64,000 nt of DNA from NCBI RefSeq assembly GCF_015207605.1, contig NZ_JADEWO010000019.1, positions 1 through 64,000 on the forward strand, written 5' to 3'. Positions 15,670 to 24,736 of the stretch are shown here, one piece after another. A program made the translations under genes and the position numbers. The DNA is from Oculatella sp. LEGE 06141. Lineage in GTDB: Bacteria; Cyanobacteriota; Cyanobacteriia; Elainellales; Elainellaceae. Every line of letters begins with the position of its first letter. The first letter of the stretch is position 1. Under the pieces are notes generated by a model. That model saw only the letters and a program-made list of their open reading frames with translations. It made no database searches and was not told the DNA's origin.

Positions 15670-17415
15670 TCAAGCTGTGGTGTAGACCTGCTCATTGAAG
15701 TTAGCTGTAATCTCGCTCCAGGTGAGTTTCACGAATCCAGGCGCATAGGTTGACTTGTAGTATCCCCCATCGACTCCCCAGGGATTGAAAAGTGTAAACG
15801 TTCGCGTGGACGAGTTGTAGTCTACCAGAGCATAGGAATGTCCAGGAACCAGATTAGAAGCGATCTGACCCTCACCTTTAGTGCCAAAGGTGATGAGTTG
15901 TCCTGAGTTGAATGCCTGGATGGCTTTGCTGTCTGTTGAGGCGGTTGTCAGCTCGTTGTACACCGCGTTTCGTGCTGTAATTTGAGTCAGGGCGACAGCC
16001 GAGTGCCCGATCTCAATGCCGTTGTAAGAGTTGGTTCCATCTTGCCCAATCCACTTCGATTCGTTCAGTTGAGCATATGCCTTTTCGGCCAAGGCCACCC
16101 ACAACTCATTAGACGTGCTGCTGTACGAGGTGCCTCTTCCCTGCGCGTAAACAAATTGTCCGGCAGAGTTGGTGGGCAAATACCGATCGACCGTTACATA
16201 GTCGGCAACGCCCTGGTTATACAACCGAACGGTGTAGGTGTTGTCGCCATTATCGATGAACATGTTTTTAATCATCTCAGGCGAGCGAAAGGCAGTGGTT
16301 GTCAGTCCCACCAGGAAGTAGCAGTCGCCAAGCGTTCCCTGAGCAACATCACGGTAGTCGATGCCGTTTTGGAACAACGCGCCACTGGTCGAGCGGTAGG
16401 TGTAAGAGGTTGCAGGGCGATCGCCTCCCAAAAACCATTTATCAATTAGCTTTTCCATGTGCGTATCCAGGCTGTCTGCGACCAGATTGCCCAAACGATC
16501 GCCCTTGTAGTGTTCGTTCGCCACGTTCCCGTTGACAACCTTATCTGCCAGCACTCGCACATAGTCTGGAATCTGCAAATAGGATGCGCTGTTCACCAGA
16601 GTGCGAAGATCGGTCAGTTCAGTTTTATCGATCTTGCTGCCATCTTTGGCGTTTCGCAGGATATCAACGACATCGGTACGGTCTAAACGGTTGTCTGCAA
16701 AGCGAGAACGAGCGATCGCCTTTAGCTCGGCATCCTGAATGTTGCGATCAAACCAGTCAGGAATGAGTGATGTGGAGGATGAGCCGGGTTTGGGGTTGCC
16801 AAACAGGGTAGTAGCACTGGTAGGGGCTGGGGCGATCGCACCCGGTGTGGGGGAAGTGGAGACAGGAGCATCAGCCGTCTTAACATCAGAGACGGTCGTT
16901 GCGGGCATCGATGAGGGGAACGGCTCAGGCGATGCAGAAGGGGTAGAAGGGGTGTTTGTGGATAATGGAACTGGGGAGAATGTTAAGGGCGTCGCCGTCG
17001 ATGATGGCGAATTCGTTGTAATGCTGCCTTGAAACCGGGGACTGCTTTGAGAGATGCCGCTCTGAACTGATGTGGCAAACAAGTTGAGCTTGTAAGATGT
17101 TTCCTGACGAGCGCCTGCTCGAATTTGAACAAAATAGGTGCCTGCTTCCAGCGTTTGGTTAATCGTTTCCGATTTCGTACCTGGACGATTAGAGGTTTGT
17201 AAAACGTTCCCTTGGCGATCGTGTAAAAGCAAATCTGCGTTGGCTTTTAAACCCTTAAGGGACAACGTTAGGCTACTGCGATTGGTGAGCCGAATTCCGT
17301 AGAAGTCTTTGCGATCAGCGCCTCCAATCCAATCTTCTTGACGAGTTGAAGAATTGGAACGAATACTAATAAATTTAGCTTGACCAATTCTGTTTCCGGC
17401 GCGATCGACAGACAT
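15670..17415 (-). CDS. Calpain-like cysteine protease with PPC domain
   Basis: 581 aa. Residues about 15-115 form a pre-peptidase C-terminal type (PPC) beta domain (FYGIRLTN, LLLHDRQGNVL, GTYFVQI). Residues 116-215 are a Ser/Thr/Pro linker. The catalytic domain (about 330-581) is of peptidase family C2: Cys365 in QGTLGDCYFL, His526 in PGHSYALV and Asn544 in LFNPWG make the full papain-like triad. No classical signal peptide is seen, though PPC domains are normally found on exported proteins. Putting PPC at the N-terminus is unusual. No calcium-binding EF hands are evident. Likely role: protein processing, target unknown. Confidence 0.9.
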   Translation of the reverse strand: MSVDRAGNRIGQAKFISIRSNSSTRQEDWIGGADRKDFYGIRLTNRSSLTLSLKGLKANADLLLHDRQGNVLQTSNRPGTKSETINQTLEAGTYFVQIRAGARQETSYKLNLFATSVQSGISQSSPRFQGSITTNSPSSTATPLTFSPVPLSTNTPSTPSASPEPFPSSMPATTVSDVKTADAPVSTSPTPGAIAPAPTSATTLFGNPKPGSSSTSLIPDWFDRNIQDAELKAIARSRFADNRLDRTDVVDILRNAKDGSKIDKTELTDLRTLVNSASYLQIPDYVRVLADKVVNGNVANEHYKGDRLGNLVADSLDTHMEKLIDKWFLGGDRPATSYTYRSTSGALFQNGIDYRDVAQGTLGDCYFLVGLTTTAFRSPEMIKNMFIDNGDNTYTVRLYNQGVADYVTVDRYLPTNSAGQFVYAQGRGTSYSSTSNELWVALAEKAYAQLNESKWIGQDGTNSYNGIEIGHSAVALTQITARNAVYNELTTASTDSKAIQAFNSGQLITFGTKGEGQIASNLVPGHSYALVDYNSSTRTFTLFNPWGVDGGYYKSTYAPGFVKLTWSEITANFNEQVYTTA

Positions 17416-18205
17416 TTTAAGTTTCTTCTCTGAATGGGATAGTACTAAATTCCCACATTGAACAGAAGTTTGTCTGCCAGAAATAGGCTTAAATTATGGG
17501 CTTTTTGGCTTAGTAAAAGAGCGGAATAGATAAAGCCTTTTGGCTTAGAGAACGACTTTTATTTGACCGTTTTATGATGATAGATTCGTACTTTTAAGTA
17601 AGCCAATTGTTTGAATAGATTACTTTAGTTGGCTTAGCATGTTGCGAAATATTCAGCCAATTGGCCTATGACAAATACCCATCTTTCAGCCATTTAACCT
17701 AATTCTATGTAGGGGCTTGATTTAAATGCCGCATTGCCTTACTAATAGGTCATAGGGTTTAATTTCTACCATTGGCAGCTTAGCTATCTCCTGGAGCAGA
17801 AAGCGCCGCTCCCTCTCTCGACCGAAGCTCTAAAAGGGATCTCCCTTTAAGCGGCTTAGTTTGGAAGGAGGCGAGAAACTCTCAAAGGTGGTCGTTTCTG
17901 TGGTGGGAATAGTCTAGAGCTAGTTGACTAATTGATGAAAGTCGTTGTGCAAGTCTTGTGTTTTCCTGAATCGATTTGTGATAAGTATCTGTTTTTCACA
18001 TCTCAGTCTGTCTGTCATTTTTAGTGAACACAGAATGATTCTCCTGGAATCAAGCTCTGCCACATAAAAAAGCGCTCAGACTGAAACCCTGTGTAACTCA
18101 AGAATAAGGCTGCATATCATCTTGCTTGCAATACTCGCTTGAGATAGTTTGCCTACCGTTGGTAAGCATTGAAGCTAAAACTTCAATGCTTACCAATTTT
18201 TTGGC
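17416..18205. promoter_or_regulatory. AT-rich region with repeated TTGGCTTAG motif
   Basis: This 790-base gap lies upstream of the calpain-like gene. TTGGCTTAG occurs exactly at 17505, 17540 and 17629, and TAAGCCAA, its near complement, at 17599; a palindromic relative (AGCCAATTGGCC) follows at about 17655. No coding frame is convincing. The cluster lies 90-240 bases before the calpain start, a normal place for operator sites, so I read it as a candidate regulator-binding array. Confidence 0.45.
18161..18194 (-). terminator. Perfect hairpin after the PhoX-like gene
   Basis: GGTAAGCATTGAAG (18161-18174), a six-base loop, and its exact reverse complement (18181-18194) form a 14-pair stem just downstream of the 18206-19579 stop codon. 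On the plus strand a run of T follows; on the gene's own strand it does not, so termination efficiency is uncertain. It could instead protect the mRNA 3' end. Confidence 0.6.
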
Positions 18206-19579
18206 TTAAGGTTCCGACCAGATCGCAAACGTTATTCCGGGCTGATAAATATTGAGAAACATGGTTTGCCCGTTTGGTGAAAAACAGATCCCGGCAAATT
18301 CGGAACGATTGATTGCATTGCGAGCAAACTTGTATAGTCGGCCAGTTGGCGTTAACCCCACAACATACTGAGCGCCCCTGCCGTCTTCGCAGATCATCAA
18401 ATCGCCAGAAGGTGCCATGACTAAATTGTCTGGAAAGTCTAAAACGGTTGCATTGTCGGGTTGGACAAACAGTTCAATGGTGCCGCCATCGGAAACGGTT
18501 AAACCGGGAATATAGCGCCAAACCTGTCCATACGGCCTGTTTCCTCCATTGGTGCAGGTAAAGTAAAGTTCACCATTGCTGTAGCAGATGCCCTCACCCC
18601 GTGAGAATTGGGCGGCTCCTTTGGCAAATCCCTCCATGCGGACGGTATCTTCAACCGGATCAACGGCTGCAATTCGCACCCACTCCACAGGCATGGGTTG
18701 CCCGATGGGAACGTTTGCCCGCGTAATGGCTTGCGATCGCCCCTGAATGCAAAGCGCTTCCAAAACGCCACCCGCCTGTAGTTGTCCCGGTGTGTGTGGA
18801 ATAAACCGATAAAACAATCCGTCTATCTGATCTTCGGTCTGATAAACAACGCCCGTACGCGGATCAACCGCGATCGCCTCATGCTTAAATCGTCCCATTG
18901 CCACCAACGGTTCGGGCGTAACGGCGGCGGTTGCTGCAATTGGCACTTCAAAGGCGTATCCGTGGGGTTTAGAAACGCGGCTCCGGTGTATCCATCCACT
19001 CGTAGCTGGCGTAGATGTATCTTCTTCACAACTAATCCAGGAATTCCACGGGGTTGCCCCTCCAGAACAGTTGCGACAGGTGCCAGCCAGGGAGGTATAT
19101 TGACGCAGGAGAGTGCGATCGCCCCCTATCACTACTGTAGTGGTGCCACCTTTGGCGTGAGGGTCGTACTGGTTCCCCGCAGGGGCAACGATTTGGGTGC
19201 TGGAGTCGGGCAGCAGTTCATGATTGCGAATCAAAACAGTGTTGCCGTGGGCATCAGCAAAGGCGGCCATGCCGTCAAAAGCACCGGGCACCGGATGGCC
19301 ATCATTCATGATGTCGCCTTCTCTGGAGAGAACGTGGTAGCGAAATCCGGCTGGCAAATCAAGCAATCCGTTCGGGTCGGGCTGAAGTGCGCCATACCCC
19401 ACGTCTTCTAAGATCAACTGACTGGCTTGTTTCGATCGCCCATCCCCTAGCCGCGATCGCACTGCTTCCTGAGCGTAAAAGGCTTTTAACGGAGCGGCGA
19501 TGACGGCTCCGGCAGCGCTCATGCTGGCCCATGTAAAAAATTGGCGACGCGATACTGGCATGTCAATTCTTCGTGACAT
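18206..19579 (-). CDS. Tat-exported PhoX/DUF839-family protein
   Basis: 457 aa. It starts with a twin-arginine signal (SRRQFFTWASMSAAGAVIAA); ATG at residue 7 is an equally good start. The mature part has the DUF839/PhoX beta-propeller features: LIRNHELLP, GGTTTVVIGG, SWISCEEDTS, GYAFEVP, MGRFKHEAIAVDP and YQTEDQIDGLFYRF. In PhoX alkaline phosphatases these loops bind Ca and Fe. Expected place: periplasm or outside the cell. Phosphatase activity is plausible but not proven, since many DUF839 proteins are uncharacterised. No Pho box was found by eye. Confidence 0.87.
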   Translation of the reverse strand: MSRRIDMPVSRRQFFTWASMSAAGAVIAAPLKAFYAQEAVRSRLGDGRSKQASQLILEDVGYGALQPDPNGLLDLPAGFRYHVLSREGDIMNDGHPVPGAFDGMAAFADAHGNTVLIRNHELLPDSSTQIVAPAGNQYDPHAKGGTTTVVIGGDRTLLRQYTSLAGTCRNCSGGATPWNSWISCEEDTSTPATSGWIHRSRVSKPHGYAFEVPIAATAAVTPEPLVAMGRFKHEAIAVDPRTGVVYQTEDQIDGLFYRFIPHTPGQLQAGGVLEALCIQGRSQAITRANVPIGQPMPVEWVRIAAVDPVEDTVRMEGFAKGAAQFSRGEGICYSNGELYFTCTNGGNRPYGQVWRYIPGLTVSDGGTIELFVQPDNATVLDFPDNLVMAPSGDLMICEDGRGAQYVVGLTPTGRLYKFARNAINRSEFAGICFSPNGQTMFLNIYQPGITFAIWSEP

Positions 19580-19645
19580 CCTGAATGGATTGACAGAGAA
19601 ATAGAAACGAAGTTAGGAGAGCTATTCCATCCACCTTAACGGCAA

Positions 19646-19683
19646 AAGGGCGATCGCTTCCATTGCTTCAAGCGATCGCCCTT
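19646..19683 (-). terminator. Hairpin built of two HIP1 octamers, argZ terminator
   Basis: AAGGGCGATCGCTT and its exact reverse complement, ten bases apart, each contain one GCGATCGC. On the minus strand the stem ends in four T. It follows the stop of argZ and precedes the next minus-strand gene, so it should end the argZ transcript. Confidence 0.7.
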
Positions 19684-19720
19684 ATTAATCTCGGATTCTT
19701 GCTCAACCGATGAGATTAAA

Positions 19721-21838
19721 CTAAACCGTTTGAGTCAGTTGATAACGACTGGTAAGTTGGCTCAACTGCTGCACCAGCAAGCTGAGGAACAAGCCCACAT
19801 CCGTCACCACGCCAACCGACTCCACCGAGCCGCGATCGCTTAACTTGGTTACTACGGCGGGGTTAATATCCACGCAGACCATCTTGACCCCCGCTGGTGT
19901 CATGTTGCCCGTGCCGATCGAGTGCAGCATTGAAGACAGCATTAAGATCAAATCGGCTCCTTCAATTAAACGAGCGTAATCGGCCTGGGCTTCAATTAAA
20001 TCCATCTTAGTGTCGGGCAACGGTCCGTCATCGCGAATCGAACCCGCCAGCGAGAACGGCACCCTATGCTGGATGCACTCATAGAAGATACCGCTGGTTA
20101 ACGCCCCTTGCTCCACCGCATGACCAATGCTGCCGCAGCGACGAATCAGGTTGATCGCTTTGAGGTGATGGCGATGGCCGCCCCGCACCGAAACTCCGCG
20201 TTTCATGTCCATTCCTAACGACGTGCCCATCAACGACTGCTCGATATCGTGAACGGCGATCGCATTTCCGCCCAGCAATGCCTGTACATACCCTTCCCGA
20301 ATCAACTGCGATAGATGGTTGCCGCCTCCGGTATGAATGACAACCGGGCCAGCTACTACAACGACCTTGCCACCCTGATCGCGGATTTTGCGTAATTCCC
20401 AGGCGATTTGTTCCACCACCAGTTCAACGCGACGTTCGCTGGAAACGCCTGCACCCATAAAGCTAAATTCCTGTTGGGTGTTGCGTTGTTCGCGCAACTC
20501 CGGTTTGCGGACGGTACGAATGCCGTCGATCCCCACGACCACATCTTCACCTATCTCCAGGTCGCGCAGCAGCTTGCAGCGAGCTACCGTGCCGTTGGAC
20601 GTTTGAGAAATGGCGATCGCTCCATCCATCCGCTGGTTTTGTACTCTCAACCACTGTGAGTTCACCCGCACTTCGGTGGGGTAAATCGTCGTGACATAGA
20701 AATCGTCGGGTGCCACTCCTGCCTGGACGATCGGTTCTAATTGTGCATCGGAAAGTTCTTGCGGTAGCCGCACAGCCCCAATGTCAATTAATTGAGACAT
20801 AATTTTTTCCATGACATCGTGGGAGGGTGCTGTCACCTTCACTTCTGCCACAGACGTACTTTGCCGCTGTACACCAAGCTGGAAGTTTAAAATTTGGAAA
20901 CTGCCGCCCCCTTCAACGACCGCATCCAACGTGCGATTCATCACACCAGAGTCGATCAGGTGCCCTTCCAGGCGAATCGTGCGGCTTTCAACCGCCGCCG
21001 CGGCGTGAACTTCGGGCTGAATTGGCTCTGTTACTCGCAACGTCAAACACTTAGCGGCTCCTCCAGCTTTCAGAAATTCGGTTAACGGCGTTTCTAATAC
21101 CTCAAACCCAGCTTCAGCCAAACGCCGCTTCAGGTCATTACTGGCCTGGTTCATAACCACGGTGCGATCGACATTCACTGCATTACAGGCAAAGTTCACC
21201 GCATCGGCCTCGCCCACAGCAATCCGTTTTTCGGGAGCTACCCGCATTTCAATCAGGCGATTGGAATAGGCATCAAACGCAGGCGGATAGTAAAGCAAGT
21301 AGCCATCGGTTAATGGGCAGAAGCAGGTGTCCAGATGATAAAACCGCTCATCCATCAACCGCAGCGATAACACTTCAATATCCAGCCATTTTGCCAGATA
21401 GGGATGAGAATCAAGCTCCGAACGGAAGCCATACCCTGCCCACAGCCAGCGGCCTTCCCGGTCGAGCAGCGCATCGCCTGCCCCTTCAAACGGTAAATCT
21501 TGGGGTAACTCGTGAACCGTGTACCCCTGTTGTTCAAACCACTGCTTGAAGAAGGGTTCTTCACCCTGCCGCTCTTTGTGGTAAAAACGGCTAAGAACAA
21601 CGTTGTCTCCCAGCACTAATCCAGCGTTTGCCGTAAACACCATGTCGGGTACACCTTTTTGCGGTGTTACCAGATCAACGATGACTCGCTCTTTTAGCAA
21701 GTGAAATAAACGTTGCCATTGTTCAACAGCTCGATCGCGCGAAGACTTGTGGATGTTCCCCTCCATCCAAGGATTAATCACATAATCCACGTCGTAGTGG
21801 TCTGGAGAACACATGAGAAAACGAATTGAGGCACTCAT
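19721..21838 (-). CDS. argZ: Arginine dihydrolase with LOR/SDH domain (ArgZ/AgrE)
   Basis: 705 aa from the ATG giving MSASIRFLMC (a start two codons earlier is possible). The N-terminal part (1-275) is a pentein-fold guanidine hydrolase that converts arginine to ornithine, CO2 and two ammonia. Active-site residues are visible: Asn71 in VFTANAG, Glu118, His168 in RFYHLDTC and Cys264 in AAKCLTLR, with the numbering I recall for Synechocystis ArgZ. The rest (about 285-700) is the LOR/SDH region with a C-terminal NAD-binding-type module (VVVAGPVVIHTGG, MGTSLGMDMKRG, MLHSIGTGNM); in Anabaena AgrE this converts ornithine to proline. The protein links cyanophycin/arginine breakdown to nitrogen storage turnover. 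Confidence 0.95.
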   Translation of the reverse strand: MSASIRFLMCSPDHYDVDYVINPWMEGNIHKSSRDRAVEQWQRLFHLLKERVIVDLVTPQKGVPDMVFTANAGLVLGDNVVLSRFYHKERQGEEPFFKQWFEQQGYTVHELPQDLPFEGAGDALLDREGRWLWAGYGFRSELDSHPYLAKWLDIEVLSLRLMDERFYHLDTCFCPLTDGYLLYYPPAFDAYSNRLIEMRVAPEKRIAVGEADAVNFACNAVNVDRTVVMNQASNDLKRRLAEAGFEVLETPLTEFLKAGGAAKCLTLRVTEPIQPEVHAAAAVESRTIRLEGHLIDSGVMNRTLDAVVEGGGSFQILNFQLGVQRQSTSVAEVKVTAPSHDVMEKIMSQLIDIGAVRLPQELSDAQLEPIVQAGVAPDDFYVTTIYPTEVRVNSQWLRVQNQRMDGAIAISQTSNGTVARCKLLRDLEIGEDVVVGIDGIRTVRKPELREQRNTQQEFSFMGAGVSSERRVELVVEQIAWELRKIRDQGGKVVVVAGPVVIHTGGGNHLSQLIREGYVQALLGGNAIAVHDIEQSLMGTSLGMDMKRGVSVRGGHRHHLKAINLIRRCGSIGHAVEQGALTSGIFYECIQHRVPFSLAGSIRDDGPLPDTKMDLIEAQADYARLIEGADLILMLSSMLHSIGTGNMTPAGVKMVCVDINPAVVTKLSDRGSVESVGVVTDVGLFLSLLVQQLSQLTSRYQLTQTV

Positions 21839-22311
21839 AATCAACCTGTAACGTTAGGATAGATGCGGAAAACCTGCTGTTTTCCTCTCTAAAAGTGGTA
21901 TCAACGAACTGCGAAACTTAGACTAACGAATGGCGTGCTACGCAACCCACCTGCTTGCCCAAACGGCTCGTCTCTTGAGCCAAGCCAAGCTTCTATCTTA
22001 TTACTTTAAAGAGCCGTGTTTCGAGTCGAGATGGGCAGCAAATAGCTGCAATCTATAGATTGGTGTGAAGCCTCAAGACCTGGAACGTTGATGTGTCGTG
22101 CCGTTTGCTCAAGCCGACTGGATGGCTGCATTTTCATCATAAATAGGCATTCAGTATCAGTGCTGCTAAACGAAACAGAAGTTTATTTCTGATGTCATGC
22201 TGGACACGAATTAAGCTGGCTAACTGATAACTAATAGTTCAATCTGCCGTTTCTTGAAGATACAAATGATACTTTCTTTAAAACAGGTTCTCAACCCAGC
22301 CGCACGTAAGA
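21839..22311. other. Intergenic region upstream of argZ
   Basis: No coding frame is supported here. It must hold the argZ promoter (reading leftward). I could not identify an NtcA box (GTA-N8-TAC) with confidence. The right end abuts MITE copy 3. Confidence 0.5.
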
Positions 22312-22484
22312 GGATGTTTAAAGAGTGCTGATGGTCACTCGAACCGCTCCCTAAATCCTCCAGGCTTGAAGGATTTTCGAGCCAGTTCTGTTTCAAAGTT
22401 CCCGTTCGGCTGAGCGCTCACGTCGAAGCCAGCATTGGGGGTTTGGGGGATGAATGCCGCCCGTTTGGTACTTTTAAAGCAACC
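22312..22484. mobile_element. MITE-like element, copy 3 (diverged)
   Basis: 173 bp with ends GGATGTTTAAAG and CTTTTAAAGCAACC, flanked by GTAAGA on the left and CTAAGA after TCT on the right. The order CGAACCGC, then TTCTGTTTCAAAG, is shared with copies 1 and 2. The segment GTTCGGCTGAGCGCTCACG (about 22402-22420) is the reverse complement of the segment found in the left arm of the other copies, so the core has been inverted or moved to the other arm. It ends 15 bases before the Tab2 start codon and may supply or disturb its promoter. Confidence 0.75.
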
Positions 22485-22499
22485 TCTAAGAGCAAGTGT

Positions 22500-23351
22500 A
22501 TGAAGGTTTGGCAAGCTGATTTTTATCGTCGTCCATTACAGGACGATGCAGGCCATGCGTTGTGGGAACTGGTCGTTTGTGGTGCGGCAGGGGAGTTTCA
22601 TGTTGAAGCATTCTGTTCGCAACCGGCGGCCAATTCAGCCTGGTTGGCGGCACAGTTGCAGGCCATAGCGGACGATCGCCCCCTTCCCGATATCATCCAG
22701 GTTTTTCGTCCTCAGTCCCTCAGTTTAATTGAAGCAGCGTGTAAACCGTTAGGAATAGCGGTAGAGCCAACCCGCCGTACTCCTACCTTGAAGCACTGGT
22801 TACAGCAACGAGCCGAACAGTACCGCACGATGGCAAATTATACGGGGCAGCCCTACGCGCCAGTGGAGTTAGAAAAGCCACCTCCGGCACCTCTACCGGA
22901 GACCCTATGGGGAGAACGGTGGCGATTTGCGGCAATCGATGCTGGCGATCTCGTTCCCGTTTTCCAACATAGACCTATTCCTATTTTAGAAATGCCGGAG
23001 GCATTGTTGCCACTTCGCTTAAACGTGCCCTCCACGGTTGCGGTGCCCGGTGTAGTGATTGATGGCGGGCGGCAATCGATGCAACTAGCTCGCTGGCTGC
23101 AACAGGTTCGTCCCGTGTCGTTAACCTATATTCCTGGTGAGCCAGATGGATTGATTTTAGAAGCGGGATTGGTCGATCGCTGGATTGTGGCTACCTTCGA
23201 TGATCGTGAGGTGGCGGCGGCGGCTCAAACCTTTAGGGAACGGTTATCTGCCAGCCAAGGACTCCACTTTTTGTTGGTGCAGCCCGATGATACTGGAGTA
23301 ACCTACAGCGGGTTATGGTTGCTGCAATCCGATCGCCAAATTGGGCACTGA
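22500..23351 (+). CDS. Tab2/Atab2-family RNA-binding protein
   Basis: 283 aa from ATG 22500 (MKVWQADFYRRPL). The upstream open part, from 22443, lies inside the MITE and is not real. It has the DUF1092/Tab2 pattern: LWELVVC near the start, DIIQVFRPQSLSLIEAACKP, the Arg-rich RRTPTLKHWLQQRAEQYR, and late LWLLQSDRQIG. In algae and plants Tab2/Atab2 binds psaB mRNA and is needed for photosystem I synthesis. The cyanobacterial members are less well studied. Likely cytosolic, acting on photosystem mRNAs. Confidence 0.9.
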   Translation: MKVWQADFYRRPLQDDAGHALWELVVCGAAGEFHVEAFCSQPAANSAWLAAQLQAIADDRPLPDIIQVFRPQSLSLIEAACKPLGIAVEPTRRTPTLKHWLQQRAEQYRTMANYTGQPYAPVELEKPPPAPLPETLWGERWRFAAIDAGDLVPVFQHRPIPILEMPEALLPLRLNVPSTVAVPGVVIDGGRQSMQLARWLQQVRPVSLTYIPGEPDGLILEAGLVDRWIVATFDDREVAAAAQTFRERLSASQGLHFLLVQPDDTGVTYSGLWLLQSDRQIGH

Positions 23352-23420
23352 GACAGATGTGAGCGCTTGAAGCAACCTGGAGAATGGGCAGCGCAGATTC
23401 AATAGGGTAAATCTAGCATC

Positions 23421-24395
23421 ATGATTGTGGCTAATTCAGACCTTCTGAACACCGCTCGCCAGCACAAAACCGAATTGATGGAGCGGCTGTTTGGCGTCTC
23501 GGCTCAGTCGGTTCAGGAAGAGCAAACGGCAATGATCAGCGCTCTTCCGGCAGGCAGCAACGTTGTGGGCATTGGGTTTGGTACGAAGATGACATCCGCA
23601 GGTGTGGTGCACTCGGATCTAGCCGTGCGGGTGTATGTGCGGGTCAAGTTACCCCGGCGATCGCTCTCCCCCGGTGAAGAAGTGCCGCTAGAGATTAACG
23701 GCGTGCCAACCGATGTGGTTGCGGTTGGTGATATTACAGCGTTGGTTCGTCCCACGCCCTGCGGTGTATCGGTGGGTCATCCCAATATCACGGCTGGAAC
23801 GCTAGGATGTCTGCTGCGGTTGGCTGATGCCCCGGATGATAATCCTTACATTCTGTCTAACAATCATGTTATGGCTAATTCCAATCTGGCTCAAATTGGT
23901 GATCCGATTTTGCAACCTGGTTCCATTGATGGGGGAACGGCAAACGATGCGATCGCAGAACTGAGAGATTTTGAGCCGATTCAGTTTGATAACCGCAGCA
24001 ACTTCATTGATGCCGCGATCGCCAGAGTAATGAATGCCAATGATGTATTGCCTGAGATTGTTGATATTGGCAGAGTGCAGCAACCGCCAATTGAGGCCGC
24101 GCTCTACCAATCGGTGCGTAAACGAGGACGAACCACCTTACAAACCGTTGGCAACATTGTTGATTTGAGTGCAGATATTCGAGTGGTGGTAGGAAACCAG
24201 ATCGCCAATTTTGAGAACCAGTTAGCCATAATTGGCATGGGGCAGTTGTTTAGTTCGGGCGGTGATTCTGGCTCGCTCATTGTAGATGCGTTGAATCGGC
24301 AACCGGTTGGGCTGCTGTTTGCAGGCGGTCGCGATGTCACCTTTGCCAATCCTATTGCCGCTGTGTTGTCCCGTTTCCAGGCCGAGATTATTTGA
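23421..24395 (+). CDS. Trypsin-fold serine protease-like protein (NAL1-like)
   Basis: 324 aa, no signal peptide. An N-terminal beta domain (about 45-110: GSNVVGIGFGTK, LAVRVYVRVKL, DVVAVGDITALV) precedes a chymotrypsin-like core. The triad is readable: His149 in LSNNHVM, Asp197 in NFIDAAIA and Ser283 in SSGGDSGSLIV. This resembles the bacterial relatives of plant NARROW LEAF1. The conserved triad suggests active proteolysis, though the substrate is unknown. The next gene starts 11 bases after the stop and encodes a short protein resembling the N-terminal domain. Confidence 0.82.
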   Translation: MIVANSDLLNTARQHKTELMERLFGVSAQSVQEEQTAMISALPAGSNVVGIGFGTKMTSAGVVHSDLAVRVYVRVKLPRRSLSPGEEVPLEINGVPTDVVAVGDITALVRPTPCGVSVGHPNITAGTLGCLLRLADAPDDNPYILSNNHVMANSNLAQIGDPILQPGSIDGGTANDAIAELRDFEPIQFDNRSNFIDAAIARVMNANDVLPEIVDIGRVQQPPIEAALYQSVRKRGRTTLQTVGNIVDLSADIRVVVGNQIANFENQLAIIGMGQLFSSGGDSGSLIVDALNRQPVGLLFAGGRDVTFANPIAAVLSRFQAEII

Positions 24396-24406
24396 GGAGA
24401 AACGAG

Positions 24407-24616
24407 ATGGCCGAGTCTCCAGATTTACCGCGTCTTAAACAGCTTGCCAAACAGCAGTTTGGGCAACAACCGGGGGTACTCGGAGTTGGCATTGGGGAGC
24501 GATCGCTGCGAATTTACGTACGATCGTCTGATGTCTGCTCTCAGTTGCCCGGCGAGTTTGAGGGCGTGGCGATCGACTGTATTGTCACGGGCGATATTAC
24601 GACTCAGTTTGGATAG
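24407..24616 (+). CDS. Small protein resembling the upstream protease's N-terminal domain
   Basis: 69 aa from ATG 24407, preceded by the good ribosome site GAGGAGAAACGAG. The core GVLGVGIGERSLRIYVRSS, then IDCIVTGDITTQF, lines up with GVVGIGFGT, VRVYVR and VVAVGDITALV in the preceding protease. It looks like a free copy of that regulatory or propeptide-like domain. Tight spacing suggests one operon. A role as inhibitor or assembly partner of the protease is a reasonable guess. Confidence 0.75.
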   Translation: MAESPDLPRLKQLAKQQFGQQPGVLGVGIGERSLRIYVRSSDVCSQLPGEFEGVAIDCIVTGDITTQFG

Positions 24617-24736
24617 CATTATCGCGGGTCGTCTGGCTTTTGCCTGGGGCAAGTGGCAGACAACTAAAATCCTGCCAGTTCAACCCAGTTTCCCGGTAGA
24701 ATAGCCCCGGTAGAATAGCTTGGCATTGCAACTTAA

